DNA from: Anaerolineae bacterium
GTDB taxonomy: Bacteria > Chloroflexota > Anaerolineae > Aggregatilineales > Aggregatilineaceae
Assembly (NCBI GenBank): GCA_018432315.1
Contig: JAHDLB010000018.1
Coordinates: 124,001-188,000, forward strand
Length of the DNA stretch: 64,000 nucleotides
Direction of reading: 5' to 3'
This document shows positions 46,616 through 54,836 of the stretch, piece by piece. The position numbers and the translations under genes were made by a program. Numbering within the stretch: position 1 is the stretch's first letter; each line of letters begins with the position of its first letter. The notes under the pieces are model-generated. The model made no database searches, was not told where the DNA came from, and saw nothing but the letters and a program-made list of their open reading frames with translations.

Positions 46616-47644
46616 CTACTCCGCCCCCCGGTACAGTTCGACAATCGTCGGGACCAGGTAATCGTTGAAGGCGTGGTCCGCGTCGTAGGTCGGACGCCAG
46701 CCCCAGTCCGCGCGCGCGGCGCTGTCGTCCAGGCCCAGCGGCCAGCTATCGACGATCCCCTGCCGCGCGTCCGACGGGCGAAACGTGATCTCAGCCTGCG
46801 GAAACGCGCGCTGCACCATCGCGGCCAGTTCCTCAGCGGACCGGCTGAAGCTCGTCACGTTGTACACCAGGCGGCTCAACGCCTCGCGTGGGGCCGCCGC
46901 CAGGGTCACCAGCGCGTGGATCGCGTCGGGCATCGCCATGAACGGGATCGTGGTGTCTTCGCGCACGAATGAGGCATAAGGCTTCCCCTGCGCCGCAGCG
47001 TGGATCATCTCCGGCGCGTAATCGCTGGTGCCGCCGGTGGGCATCGTCACCGCGCTGATCAGCCCAGGAAAGCGCACGCAGCGAAAATCGACGCCAATCG
47101 ACCGCGTGGCCGAAAGCTGCTGGTAATGCTGCGCATAGTACCGGCCCAGGTGCTCGCAGTACAGCTTGTTACAGCCGTACATGGTGATCGGGTTGAGGTA
47201 TTGATCCTCCCCAACCATCCCCGCGGCCTGCTTGGTCGCCACGTCCGGCAGGCCAAAGACGGCGATCGAGCTTGCATAGATGAACTTCACCGCCTGCCCG
47301 CGCGACTGGCTCTGATCGTGCGCCAGTTTCAGCAGATTGATCGTGCCCTGCACGTTCACCCGGTGGGCCGTTTCGGGGTGGAATTCGGAGCTGGTCGAGA
47401 GCAGCGCCGCGAGGTGGTAGATCGTATCGATCTCGTACTCGGTGGTCAGGGTTTCGAGCAGCTTGGTGTCGAGAATGTCGCCGATGATCAGCCGCTCCAC
47501 CATCGGCCTCAATGCCCGGTCCAGCTTGCGCACGTCCAGCGCCACGATCGACGGGCGCTCCGGCAGCGCGGCCAGCCGTTCGATCAGGCCATGGCCGACT
47601 TCGCCGTCCGCCCCGGTAATCAAAATCGTTCTTTTTCGAATCAA
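46616..47644 (-). CDS. NAD-dependent SDR, L-threonine 3-dehydrogenase-like
   Basis: 342 aa extended SDR. The NAD-binding loop is TGADGEVG (10-17); the catalytic set is Ser125/126, Tyr156 and Lys160 (MYGCNKLYCEHL). The C-terminal motif RQGIVDSWPLGLDDSAARADWGWRPTYD closely fits the SDR-type L-threonine dehydrogenase, which oxidises threonine to 2-amino-3-oxobutyrate; related UDP-sugar epimerases lack it. TTG start, with GGAAGG nine bases upstream. No 2-amino-3-oxobutyrate CoA ligase (kbl) gene adjoins it, so the pathway partner must be elsewhere or the substrate may differ. A promoter (47703-47732) and a terminator suggest a single-gene unit. Confidence 0.85.
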   Translation of the reverse strand: MIRKRTILITGADGEVGHGLIERLAALPERPSIVALDVRKLDRALRPMVERLIIGDILDTKLLETLTTEYEIDTIYHLAALLSTSSEFHPETAHRVNVQGTINLLKLAHDQSQSRGQAVKFIYASSIAVFGLPDVATKQAAGMVGEDQYLNPITMYGCNKLYCEHLGRYYAQHYQQLSATRSIGVDFRCVRFPGLISAVTMPTGGTSDYAPEMIHAAAQGKPYASFVREDTTIPFMAMPDAIHALVTLAAAPREALSRLVYNVTSFSRSAEELAAMVQRAFPQAEITFRPSDARQGIVDSWPLGLDDSAARADWGWRPTYDADHAFNDYLVPTIVELYRGAE

Positions 47645-47702
47645 GGTTTTTTTCCTTCCGTACAGAAATATCTAAACACCCGTCAAGTACTTATGCGCAT
47701 TC

Positions 47703-47732
47703 ATTCTACCGGCAGCTGCGAACAGCCAGCAA
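47703..47732 (-). promoter_or_regulatory. Predicted promoter of the threonine-dehydrogenase-like gene
   Basis: On the minus strand TTGCTG and TAGAAT are separated by 18 bases, about 60 bases before the TTG start codon. Confidence 0.4.
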
Positions 47733-47749
47733 GTGCCGGAATCGCCCAG

Positions 47750-47785
47750 AAAACAGCGGAGGGCAAGCCCGAAAGCTCGCCCTCC
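47750..47785 (-). terminator. Terminator of the B12-riboswitch-controlled gene
   Basis: GGAGGGC and GCCCTCC pair, with an inner AGC/GCT stem, 12 bases after the stop codon. Four T residues follow after a short G/C stretch on the minus strand. Confidence 0.55.
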
Positions 47786-47797
47786 CTGCCCCAACGC

Positions 47798-48739
47798 CTA
47801 TTCTACCACCGGCGCGGGCATCCACGCGTTCAGCGGAACCCCTTCGAGCGCCGGGACTACCGCAATCGTCGCCAGCAGGTTGGCATCCGGAAAAGCTGCC
47901 TGGTAAGCGAATGCCCCGTTCTCGAGTTGCATCCCGGCCAGCCAGTCCTGCGGATCGTTCCACTCCGCGAGGTCCGCGCCCGCCGCGACCAGCGCCTGGA
48001 TCACCAGCGCCGTCGAGTTCGTGTCGCTGTCGGTGCCGAAATCGCTCGGATTCTGGTACGGCCAGCCGCCGTCCTCGTTCTGGATGCCGCCAAGGTAGGC
48101 CAGCCCGGCATCGACCGCGTCCGCCTCGCCGGTGGGAACCAGCGCCTGGATGCACAGCGCCGTCGTGTTCGTATCCGGCGCCTCACCCGTCATGAAACCC
48201 CAGCCGCCTTCGGCGTCCTGCAAGTCGAGCAGCGCCGCGACGGCCCCATCGGGCAGCGCCGCGCCCGCGTTCTGAAGCCCGATCATGGCGGTGCAGTGTT
48301 CGAACGCGCCCATACCAAACAGGCCATCCTCGCTTTGCATCGCGAGCAGATCACCGGTCAGGTCGTGCCCGGCAAATGCTGCCGTATCCTTACCCACCGC
48401 CGCCACCGCGCTCAGAACTTTGGCGAGCGCGCCCACGCTGCCGGCTTCACCCCCGGCCACCTGCATCCCCAGAAATGCCAGCGGGTTCATCATCTCGCCC
48501 GTGAGATACGCGTTGGGATCCTCGCCCGCGGCCACCGCTGCCAGCACCACGTCCGCCGTCGCCGCGATGTCGCTCTCCGGCGCGAACCCGTTCGAGAAGC
48601 CGCCGTCTTCTTTCTGCGCCGACCGCAAGAACGCCAGCGCCTGGGCCGAGGGAGTCGCATCATCCTGGGCCATCGCCGGGAAGACCATCGCCAGCGCCAC
48701 ACACAGCGCCGCCGCCAGAAGCACAAACCGTTTTGCCAT
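47798..48739 (-). CDS. Secreted alpha/alpha-toroid (squalene-cyclase-like repeat) protein under B12 riboswitch control
   Basis: 313 aa. Sec signal peptide (about 1-25, ending AMA-Q) without lipobox. The mature part has about six helical repeats with QW-like motifs: QKEDGGF, QSEDGLF, QDAEGGWGF, QNEDGGWPY, QLENGAFAY. This is the alpha/alpha-barrel repeat of squalene/hopene cyclases, and also of the N-terminal domain of transcobalamin and intrinsic factor. No cyclase DxDD motif is seen, and there is no DUF4430-type C-terminal domain. AAGGAG lies seven bases before ATG. The leader has a cobalamin riboswitch and terminator, so expression should rise when B12 is scarce. Extracytoplasmic B12 capture is the inferred role; a salvage peptidase-like or unrelated role cannot be excluded. 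Confidence 0.82.
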   Translation of the reverse strand: MAKRFVLLAAALCVALAMVFPAMAQDDATPSAQALAFLRSAQKEDGGFSNGFAPESDIAATADVVLAAVAAGEDPNAYLTGEMMNPLAFLGMQVAGGEAGSVGALAKVLSAVAAVGKDTAAFAGHDLTGDLLAMQSEDGLFGMGAFEHCTAMIGLQNAGAALPDGAVAALLDLQDAEGGWGFMTGEAPDTNTTALCIQALVPTGEADAVDAGLAYLGGIQNEDGGWPYQNPSDFGTDSDTNSTALVIQALVAAGADLAEWNDPQDWLAGMQLENGAFAYQAAFPDANLLATIAVVPALEGVPLNAWMPAPVVE

Positions 48740-48772
48740 GTTGTTCTCCTTGATCAAGATTGCACTGCCAAC

Positions 48773-48803
48773 AAAAAAGCCTTCCTTGCAGATCAAGAAA
48801 GGC
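48773..48803 (-). terminator. Riboswitch expression-platform terminator
   Basis: A 10-bp stem (GCCTTTCTTG/CAAGGAAGGC, one G-U) with a 5-base loop is followed by six T residues on the minus strand. It lies between the cobalamin aptamer and the start codon, so it is the likely ligand-controlled switch. Confidence 0.85.
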
Positions 48804-48868
48804 GCCCGGCTAAGCTATTTTACGTGACATAGCCACCTCCAATCCGCGAGAGATGATCCATCAGGGTC

Positions 48869-48986
48869 GTTTCAGGCGGGTAATCTGGCTCTGCCACGAG
48901 GGCACTACAGTTGCGGGTCAGCACCGGACTTCGACCGGTTTCCCCCTGCTCAGGCCGCAGCTTCCGGGCTTGCGGCCACCTGAAAC
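48869..48986 (-). promoter_or_regulatory. Cobalamin riboswitch aptamer
   Basis: On the minus strand the P1 stem GTTTCAGG/CCTGAAAC closes the element (48979-48986 and 48869-48876). The core shows GGGGGAAACCGGTC, then GTCCGGTGCTGACCCGCAACTGTA (with the diagnostic CCCGCAACTGTA at 48906-48917) and the B12-box-like AGAGCCAGATTACCCGCC (48875-48892). Size about 118 bases, compact for the class. It should bind adenosyl- or another cobalamin and promote termination at 48773-48803. Confidence 0.92.
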
Positions 48987-49006
48987 AGCTATTCAATTGT
49001 GTGCGG

Positions 49007-49035
49007 AGTATACCTCACGCCGCGCCGCTAACCAA
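49007..49035 (-). promoter_or_regulatory. Promoter of the riboswitch transcript
   Basis: TTGGTT, 17 bases, TATACT on the minus strand. The -35 overlaps the acpS stop codon; transcription would start about 15 bases before the aptamer P1 stem. Confidence 0.6.
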
Positions 49036-49417
49036 TTTCCCCCTCCGTCTTGAAGCCGCCCAACGCCACCACGAACGCGATCGCGTGGTCCTGCGTGTGG
49101 CTCAGGCTGACCTCCCACGACGTCAGTCCCAGGTCCGCGGCCAGCCGTGCTGCCGCGCCGTGAAGCACGACCAGCGGGCGCCGCCGTTCGTCGGCGCAGA
49201 TCTCGATGTCCAGCCAGCGCACGTCTCCGATGCCGGTGCCCAACGCCTTGGCGACCGCTTCTTTAGCAGCAAAACGAGCCGCCAGACGCGCCGGCACGTC
49301 GTGGCACTGCTCGCGCTCGCTTGCCGTGAAGAAGCGCGCGTAGAACCGCTCGCCGTAATGTTCGGCGCCCTGGCGAATGCGATCCACCTCGATCATATCC
49401 ACGCCCACCCGCAGCAT
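49028..49417 (-). CDS. acpS: Holo-[acyl-carrier-protein] synthase
   Basis: Transfers 4'-phosphopantetheine from CoA to the acyl carrier protein. 129 aa, normal size. The N-terminus MLRVGVDMIEVDRI holds the Mg-binding Asp7, and RFAAKEAVAKALG holds Glu53; LSHTQDHAIAFVVA is the C-terminal motif. The ATG at 49417 overlaps the stop of the upstream M16 gene (TGATG), so it is translationally coupled. The terminal codons overlap the -35 of the riboswitch promoter. Confidence 0.96.
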   Translation of the reverse strand: MLRVGVDMIEVDRIRQGAEHYGERFYARFFTASEREQCHDVPARLAARFAAKEAVAKALGTGIGDVRWLDIEICADERRRPLVVLHGAAARLAADLGLTSWEVSLSHTQDHAIAFVVALGGFKTEGEIG

Positions 49418-50736
49418 CAATCACCCCGTTCCCCGACCTGCGCCGGTGCGTCGCCTGCCGGCAGCTCCGGCCCGGCAACGGCCAGCGCATACGCCTTCGG
49501 ATCGAGATAGCGCTGCGCTGCCGCCAGGATCTCATCGGCGGTCACCGCCTGGATGATCCCCGCGTACTCGCGCAGATAATCCAGGCCCAGCCCGTACCGT
49601 TCCATCGTCAGAATCGACGCCGCGACGCCCTCGTTGCTCTCCAACTGGAGCGGCAGGCGACCGATGAAATTGGCCTTGTTGTCCGCCAGTTCCTCATCCG
49701 TGACGAGCGTGCCGGTGATGCGCTCAAGCTCAGCGACGATGGCTCCCACCGCCTGATCGACGTTCTCCGGATTCACGCCTGCCACCACGCGCCACGATCC
49801 GGGCCCCAGACCACCATCCAACCGGCTGAAGCTGTAGTACGCCAGTCCGCGCTTCTCCCGGACCTCGGCGCCAATCCGCCCGTACATGCCGAACACGCCC
49901 AGGATGCTGTTCGCCAGATTGGCCGCCTGCCAGTCGTCCGCCAGCCGCGACGGGCCGGGAAAGCCCAGCACGATGTCCGCCTGGCTCTTGCCGGACATGA
50001 TCCGCGTCTGGGCGCGCACCGAGTGCGGCGCGGGCACGTCGGGCAGATCGGGTGTGCCCGGCTGGTCCGGGTTGTTCCAATCGCCAAAGCGGTCCTCGAC
50101 CCATTCGATCACGCTGGCGGTATCGACCGCTCCCACCACGACGAGCAGCATTCCGCGCGGCCCGTAGTGACGCTGGTGAAAGTCCAGCAGGTCATCGCGC
50201 GTGATCGCCGTGATAGTCTCGATCTGCCCGTCGGTCTGGCGGCTGTAGGGGTGTTCCGGCGGGTAGACGAGCTGGCGGAATATGTGCCCGGCCACGTAGC
50301 GCGTATCCTGCTCGTGGATCTTGATCCCGGTGACGATCTGCCCGCGCAGCCGCTCCACCTGGTCGCCAGGCAGCGCCGGGTTGCGGAGCGCGTCGGCCAG
50401 CAGGTCCAGCAGCATCGGCAGGTCCTCCGCCAGGCTCTTGCCGCCAAACCCGGCAGTGTGCCGCCCACCGCTGATCGACAGGCTCGCCCCGTTGCTCTCC
50501 AGCATCTCGTGAATGGTGGCGAAATCGCGCGAGCGGGTGCCGCGCAGCAGCGCCGAAGCCAGGAACGACGCCAGCCCGGCTCGCTCTGGGCTTTCGTACA
50601 GACTGCCGGCGTTGAGCGATCCGGCCAGCACCGCCGATCGCGCGTTATAGTTCTCGCGCACCAGCACGACGATGCCGTTGGGGAGCACCACCCGCGTGAT
50701 GTCATCGGCGCCGGGCAAAGCGTCATGGTTGCGCAT
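49417..50736 (-). CDS. M16 peptidase family protein without catalytic motif
   Basis: 439 aa. Overall sequence matches the insulinase/pitrilysin fold (VVLPNGIVVLVRENYNARSAVLAGSLNAGSLYESPERAGLA; FHQRHYGPRGMLLVVVGAVD; KSQADIVLGFPGPSR). The HxxEH zinc motif is replaced by SFLASALLRG, so it should be the non-catalytic partner of a heterodimeric M16 enzyme. The gene overlaps the catalytic partner by 14 bases and acpS by 1. The ATG at 50736 has AAGGGGAG upstream and is preferred to the GTG at 50751. No signal peptide is seen. Confidence 0.93.
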   Translation of the reverse strand: MRNHDALPGADDITRVVLPNGIVVLVRENYNARSAVLAGSLNAGSLYESPERAGLASFLASALLRGTRSRDFATIHEMLESNGASLSISGGRHTAGFGGKSLAEDLPMLLDLLADALRNPALPGDQVERLRGQIVTGIKIHEQDTRYVAGHIFRQLVYPPEHPYSRQTDGQIETITAITRDDLLDFHQRHYGPRGMLLVVVGAVDTASVIEWVEDRFGDWNNPDQPGTPDLPDVPAPHSVRAQTRIMSGKSQADIVLGFPGPSRLADDWQAANLANSILGVFGMYGRIGAEVREKRGLAYYSFSRLDGGLGPGSWRVVAGVNPENVDQAVGAIVAELERITGTLVTDEELADNKANFIGRLPLQLESNEGVAASILTMERYGLGLDYLREYAGIIQAVTADEILAAAQRYLDPKAYALAVAGPELPAGDAPAQVGERGD

Positions 50737-52027
50737 GGTTCTCCCCTTCACCGTCGGAGATCGGCACGAACCATCCTACCGTGCGCTGTGATGGTCGCAG
50801 GTACTGCCGCGCTGCCGCGTGCACGTCTTCCAGGGTCACTGCTTCCAGGTGTTCCAGGTAGTTCTCGTACCACCTATAGCTCGAGAAGTTCTCGGAGAAC
50901 GCCAGCCAGAACGCCTGGCCGGAGATGCTCTCGGTGCCATAGGCAAACAATGCCCTGGCCTGTTTCCTGGCCTTGTCCAGCTCGGGCTGCGTGACGCCCT
51001 CCATCACGATCCGCTCGATCTCCGCGTCCAGCGCCCCCTGGACCTCCTCCAGTGTGCGGCCATCGCGGGCGGTGACCACGATGCTGAACAGGTACGGATC
51101 GACTGACGGATACAACCCACCGCCGACCCCGGTCGCCAGCTCGGTCTCGACCAGCGCCTTGTACAGGCGCGACGTGCGGTTGCCCAGGCTGCTGCCGGGT
51201 GCGCTGGCCCCGGCGAGCATGCTATCCAGCAGGGTGAGCTTGAACCAGTCCGGATGGGTGGCTTCCGGCGCGCGATAGGCCGCGTACACGTACGACGCGT
51301 TGCCCTCACGCTCCACGCGCACCCTGCGCTCGCCCTGCTGCGGCGGCTCGGCGCGCGTCACCGGTGGGACCGGCGATCCGGCGGGGATTCCGCCGTACAG
51401 CGCCTCGATCCGGGCCAGCATCTCATTCGTCTCGAAATCGCCCACCGCCACCGCAATCGCGTTATTCGGCACGTAGTACGTGCGGTAGTGCGCGTAGAGC
51501 TCGTCGCGCGTCATCGTTTGCAGGTCCGCCATATCGCCGATGATCTGGTGGTGGTACGGGTGCACGCGAAATGCAGCGGCGCGCGTCTCTTCGTACAACC
51601 AGAATGTGGGCGAATTCTCCGACCCCTGCCGCTCGGAGATGATCACCGTGCGCTCGGACTCGACCTCGTCCGGATCGAACCGGGCGTTCATCATGCGGTC
51701 CGCTTCAGCCTCCAGCGCCAATTGGATGCGCCCGGCGGGCATGGTTTCGTAATACGCGGTGTAGTCGAACGAGGTCTGCGCGTTCCACATCCCGCCCTCG
51801 CGGTCGATCGCCTTATCGAGCGCGCCCGCGGGGAACCGGTCCGTTCCCTTGAACATCATATGCTCGACCCAATGCGACATTCCTGTCTGGCCGGTGCGCT
51901 CGTTGCGGCTCCCCACGCGATACAACACCCACCAGCTCACGACCGGCGCGGTATGCACTTCTTTCAGCAGCACGACCAGCCCGTTGTCGAGGATGTGCTT
52001 CGTCACCGGCCCTGCTCGATCGACCAT
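50723..52027 (-). CDS. M16 family zinc peptidase, catalytic subunit
   Basis: 434 aa. GMSHWVEHMMFKGT carries HxxEH (His52, Glu55, His56), and Glu132 in VIISERQGSEN fits the third zinc ligand about 76 residues further on. The rest (YVPNNAIAVAVGDFETNEML, RAPEATHPDWFKLTLLDSMLAG) is typical of processing-peptidase-like M16B enzymes. Together with the downstream inactive subunit it should form a heterodimer that degrades or trims short peptides. No signal peptide, so a cytoplasmic site is likely. Confidence 0.95.
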   Translation of the reverse strand: MVDRAGPVTKHILDNGLVVLLKEVHTAPVVSWWVLYRVGSRNERTGQTGMSHWVEHMMFKGTDRFPAGALDKAIDREGGMWNAQTSFDYTAYYETMPAGRIQLALEAEADRMMNARFDPDEVESERTVIISERQGSENSPTFWLYEETRAAAFRVHPYHHQIIGDMADLQTMTRDELYAHYRTYYVPNNAIAVAVGDFETNEMLARIEALYGGIPAGSPVPPVTRAEPPQQGERRVRVEREGNASYVYAAYRAPEATHPDWFKLTLLDSMLAGASAPGSSLGNRTSRLYKALVETELATGVGGGLYPSVDPYLFSIVVTARDGRTLEEVQGALDAEIERIVMEGVTQPELDKARKQARALFAYGTESISGQAFWLAFSENFSSYRWYENYLEHLEAVTLEDVHAAARQYLRPSQRTVGWFVPISDGEGENHAQP

Positions 52028-52068
52028 GTTGCTCTCTTCCTGTTCGCCCTTCCGGTGCTGAAGAGTTT

Positions 52069-52099
52069 AGCAGGGATGCCCGCCTGTGGCATCCCTGCT
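52069..52099 (-). terminator. 12-bp hairpin after ugd
   Basis: AGCAGGGATGCC and GGCATCCCTGCT pair perfectly with a 7-base loop, about 50 bases after the ugd stop. The minus-strand tail is TAAACTCTT, only weakly T-rich. Confidence 0.65.
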
Positions 52100-52146
52100 C
52101 GTTGATTCATCCGTTCCGCGAACGGGTCATATCGGGCTGCGATCGG

Positions 52147-53445
52147 TCAGTCGCCGCGACCGATCCCGCTGTACGTGAAGCCATGCGCCTTCATCTGTGC
52201 GGGATCGTACAAATTGCGCCCATCGACCATCACCGGCACGCGCATCGCGTTCTTGATCCGGTCCATGTCCAGGTTCTTGAACTCGTTCCACGGCGTCAAG
52301 ACGATCACCGCGTCGGCCCCCTTCACCAGCTCGTACGGATCGGCGGCAGTCTCAAGATACGGCATGGCGCGCTTGGCCCACTCCATCGCCGCGGGATCGT
52401 AGCCGCGCACCGTCGCCCCGTGCTCGTCCAGGTAATCGCCGATCGTGATCGACGGTGCCTCGCGCATGTCGTCCGTATCCTGCTTGAAGGCCAGCCCCAG
52501 CAGCGCAATCGTCCGGCCTTCCAGGCCATCGAGGTGCTCGTGGAGTTTCAGCAGCACGTGCCGCCGCTGGTAGGCGTTGATGTCCATCACGGCGTGCAGA
52601 AGCTGCGGGTGCTTGCCGTGCACCTGGGCCATGTGCGCCAGCGCCTTGACGTCCTTCGGGAAGCACGACCCGCCATAGCCCACGCCGGCTTCGAGGAAAT
52701 GATGCCCGATGCGCTTGTCGTAGCCCATCCCGCGCGCCACTTCTTTCACATCGGCACCCAGCGCCTCGCAGATGTTTGCGATCTCGTTGATGAAGCTGAT
52801 GCGCGTCGCCAGGAAGGCATTCGAGGCATACTTGATCATCTCCGCCGTGCGCAGGTCGGTCACCATGATCGGCGCGCGCAGCGGCAGGTGAAGCTGGGCC
52901 ACACGTTCCGCCGCGGTCGTGTCTTCCGAGCCCAATACGGTCCGGTCCGGGTTCATGAAATCGCGGATGGCCGACCCTTCGCGCAGGAATTCCGGGCAGC
53001 TCACCACGGCGAACTCGACCGGCGAGGGCTGTGTTTCGCGCACGATGTCGGCTACCCAGTCCCCGGTACCGACCGGCACGGTGGATTTGTTGATGATGAT
53101 CAGCGGGTGATCCATCACATTCGCGACTGATTCAGCCGCCATCCGGACGTATTGCAGATCGGCCTCACCGTCCACGCCTTCCGGCGTCCCGACGGCGATG
53201 AACACGAACTCCGCGTCCTTGATGGCTTCGTCGTAAGACGTGGTGAACACGAGGCGCCCGGCTCGCACGTTGCGCTCGACCAGCTCGGCCAGGCCCGGCT
53301 CGTAGATCGGCATAATGCCTTTCGCGAGGTTCTGGATACGCTCCTCGTTGATGTCCAGGGCAATCACCCGGTTCCCCAGGTCCGAGAAACACGCCCCGGT
53401 CACCAACCCGACGTACCCCACCCCAATGACGGTGATGTTCTTCAT
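52147..53445 (-). CDS. ugd: UDP-glucose 6-dehydrogenase
   Basis: Oxidises UDP-glucose to UDP-glucuronate with two NAD+, a precursor for acidic surface glycans. 432 aa. The NAD loop [13 protein letters not shown] is at 8-20, catalytic Cys261 lies in [10 protein letters not shown], and [21 protein letters not shown] and [18 protein letters not shown] are family signatures. The ATG at 53445 is the natural family start; upstream in-frame codons give no matching sequence. It precedes the M16 genes on the same strand but is separated from them by a hairpin. GT2 and GT39/87 genes elsewhere in the window are possible users of the product. Confidence 0.96.
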   Translation of the reverse strand: MKNITVIGVGYVGLVTGACFSDLGNRVIALDINEERIQNLAKGIMPIYEPGLAELVERNVRAGRLVFTTSYDEAIKDAEFVFIAVGTPEGVDGEADLQYVRMAAESVANVMDHPLIIINKSTVPVGTGDWVADIVRETQPSPVEFAVVSCPEFLREGSAIRDFMNPDRTVLGSEDTTAAERVAQLHLPLRAPIMVTDLRTAEMIKYASNAFLATRISFINEIANICEALGADVKEVARGMGYDKRIGHHFLEAGVGYGGSCFPKDVKALAHMAQVHGKHPQLLHAVMDINAYQRRHVLLKLHEHLDGLEGRTIALLGLAFKQDTDDMREAPSITIGDYLDEHGATVRGYDPAAMEWAKRAMPYLETAADPYELVKGADAVIVLTPWNEFKNLDMDRIKNAMRVPVMVDGRNLYDPAQMKAHGFTYSGIGRGD

Positions 53446-53482
53446 GTTCCCATTTTCCTCAGATACAGTGGACAATCTACCG

Positions 53483-53512
53483 CAAAACAACTGCTGTCGA
53501 GCAGCTATTTTG
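53483..53512 (-). terminator. Terminator of the FAD oxidoreductase gene
   Basis: On the minus strand CAAAATAGCTGCT-CGAC-AGCAGTTGTTTTG forms a hairpin that overlaps the stop codon and ends in a T-rich run. Confidence 0.55.
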
Positions 53513-54836
53513 TTCGCAAGTCATCAACCACCATCCGCGCCACTTTCCGGCCCATCTCGACGGCATAGTTGGTCCCCCGGTCCCACGGGTACACCTGGCT
53601 CATGCTCGCCAGGTACAACCCGGCCAGCGGCGTCCGGAGATCGGGCAGCGCCGCGGACTGGTTCACGAATGGAACGGGCTGGGCATAGCGCACCCGGAAC
53701 ACCCAGCGGGTCCGGATCCAATCGCGCGAAAAAGCGGGGTTGAACGTGCCAAGGACGCTCACAAAGCGGTCGACCAGCTCGTCCTCGGACAGCGAGAAGT
53801 ATTCGTGATCGGGCGGCACGTAATCGCCGCAGTACACCAGATGATCGCCGCCGTAATGCGCCCGGTCCATGTAGTTGGTATGTTCGACCAGCGCCAGAAA
53901 CGGGAATTTCGACTGCGATTTGTCGGGATGCTCGGATGGCAGGCTCAGCCAGTAGGTCCCATCAGTCAACAGTTGCTGCTTGAGCGCGAGGATCACGACC
54001 ACCGCGCCCATGCTTTTCAGCGCGCCAAGCTGCTGGCTGTAGGCTTCCGGCAGGTCGGGGACCAGCCGCTGCATAATCTGCGGGGAAGACGTGCTGATCA
54101 CGGCGTCGAAGTGCGCCGCGCCCGCGCCGCTATGCACGTCCAGGCCGCCGGTTTCCACCGGGGCGACGCATTCCACAGGCGCGTTCAGGTGAATCTGCGC
54201 GCCCTGCTCCCGGACACGATCCGCCAGCAGTTCCAGAAACGCCTGAAACCCGCCTTCGAACGTGCCCAGCCGCGGGGTGCGCTTGTACACGCGCGCCCAG
54301 AACCACGCCATATTGACCTTGTCGTAATGGTGGCCGAATTTGCCGATCAGCAGCGAGCGCCACAGCTTTTCGTAGGCTTCATCGCCCATGTATTTCCGCA
54401 GCCAGGCATCTGCCGTGACGCGCTCCATCGGCTGCCAGTTTTTGGTCAGCTTCAGGTACAGCCCGGCCAGTCCATAGCGCACCTTGGCCGGCCACGAGAT
54501 CGGCAGCCGGAGGTTGGCGAGCACGATGTTGGGCCGGTCCATCTGGAAGATCCGGCCATTCAACCACAGCGACGTGATGGGCCGCGGCAGCAGCACCCGG
54601 TCGGACGCGCCCAACTCGTCAATCAGGCCCAGCACGGCGTCGTCGTTGGCGAACCAGTGATGGTAGAACTTCTCCAGCGTCCAGTCCCAGCCGCTGTCCT
54701 TGAACCCTGCGGCCAGCCCGCCCACCTCGGCGCCCGCCTCGTAAATCACCACCTCGAAACCTGCCCGCGCCAGGTCATATCCCGCAGCCAACCCGGCTGC
54801 ACCGGCACCGATAATGGCTATGCGCTGCCCCGTCAA
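53505..54836 (-). CDS. NAD(P)/FAD-dependent oxidoreductase, amine-oxidase/UGM-like
   Basis: 443 aa. The N-terminal FAD loop is [29 protein letters not shown], followed by [49 protein letters not shown] and a C-terminal FAD closure [31 protein letters not shown] fit the protoporphyrinogen-oxidase/UDP-galactopyranose-mutase superfamily. TTG start: GAGGTGACAG precedes it and it overlaps the upstream stop (TTGA). Neighbouring flippase-like and ugd genes point to surface-lipid or glycan metabolism; the substrate is not assigned. Confidence 0.88.
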   Translation of the reverse strand: MTGQRIAIIGAGAAGLAAGYDLARAGFEVVIYEAGAEVGGLAAGFKDSGWDWTLEKFYHHWFANDDAVLGLIDELGASDRVLLPRPITSLWLNGRIFQMDRPNIVLANLRLPISWPAKVRYGLAGLYLKLTKNWQPMERVTADAWLRKYMGDEAYEKLWRSLLIGKFGHHYDKVNMAWFWARVYKRTPRLGTFEGGFQAFLELLADRVREQGAQIHLNAPVECVAPVETGGLDVHSGAGAAHFDAVISTSSPQIMQRLVPDLPEAYSQQLGALKSMGAVVVILALKQQLLTDGTYWLSLPSEHPDKSQSKFPFLALVEHTNYMDRAHYGGDHLVYCGDYVPPDHEYFSLSEDELVDRFVSVLGTFNPAFSRDWIRTRWVFRVRYAQPVPFVNQSAALPDLRTPLAGLYLASMSQVYPWDRGTNYAVEMGRKVARMVVDDLRTK

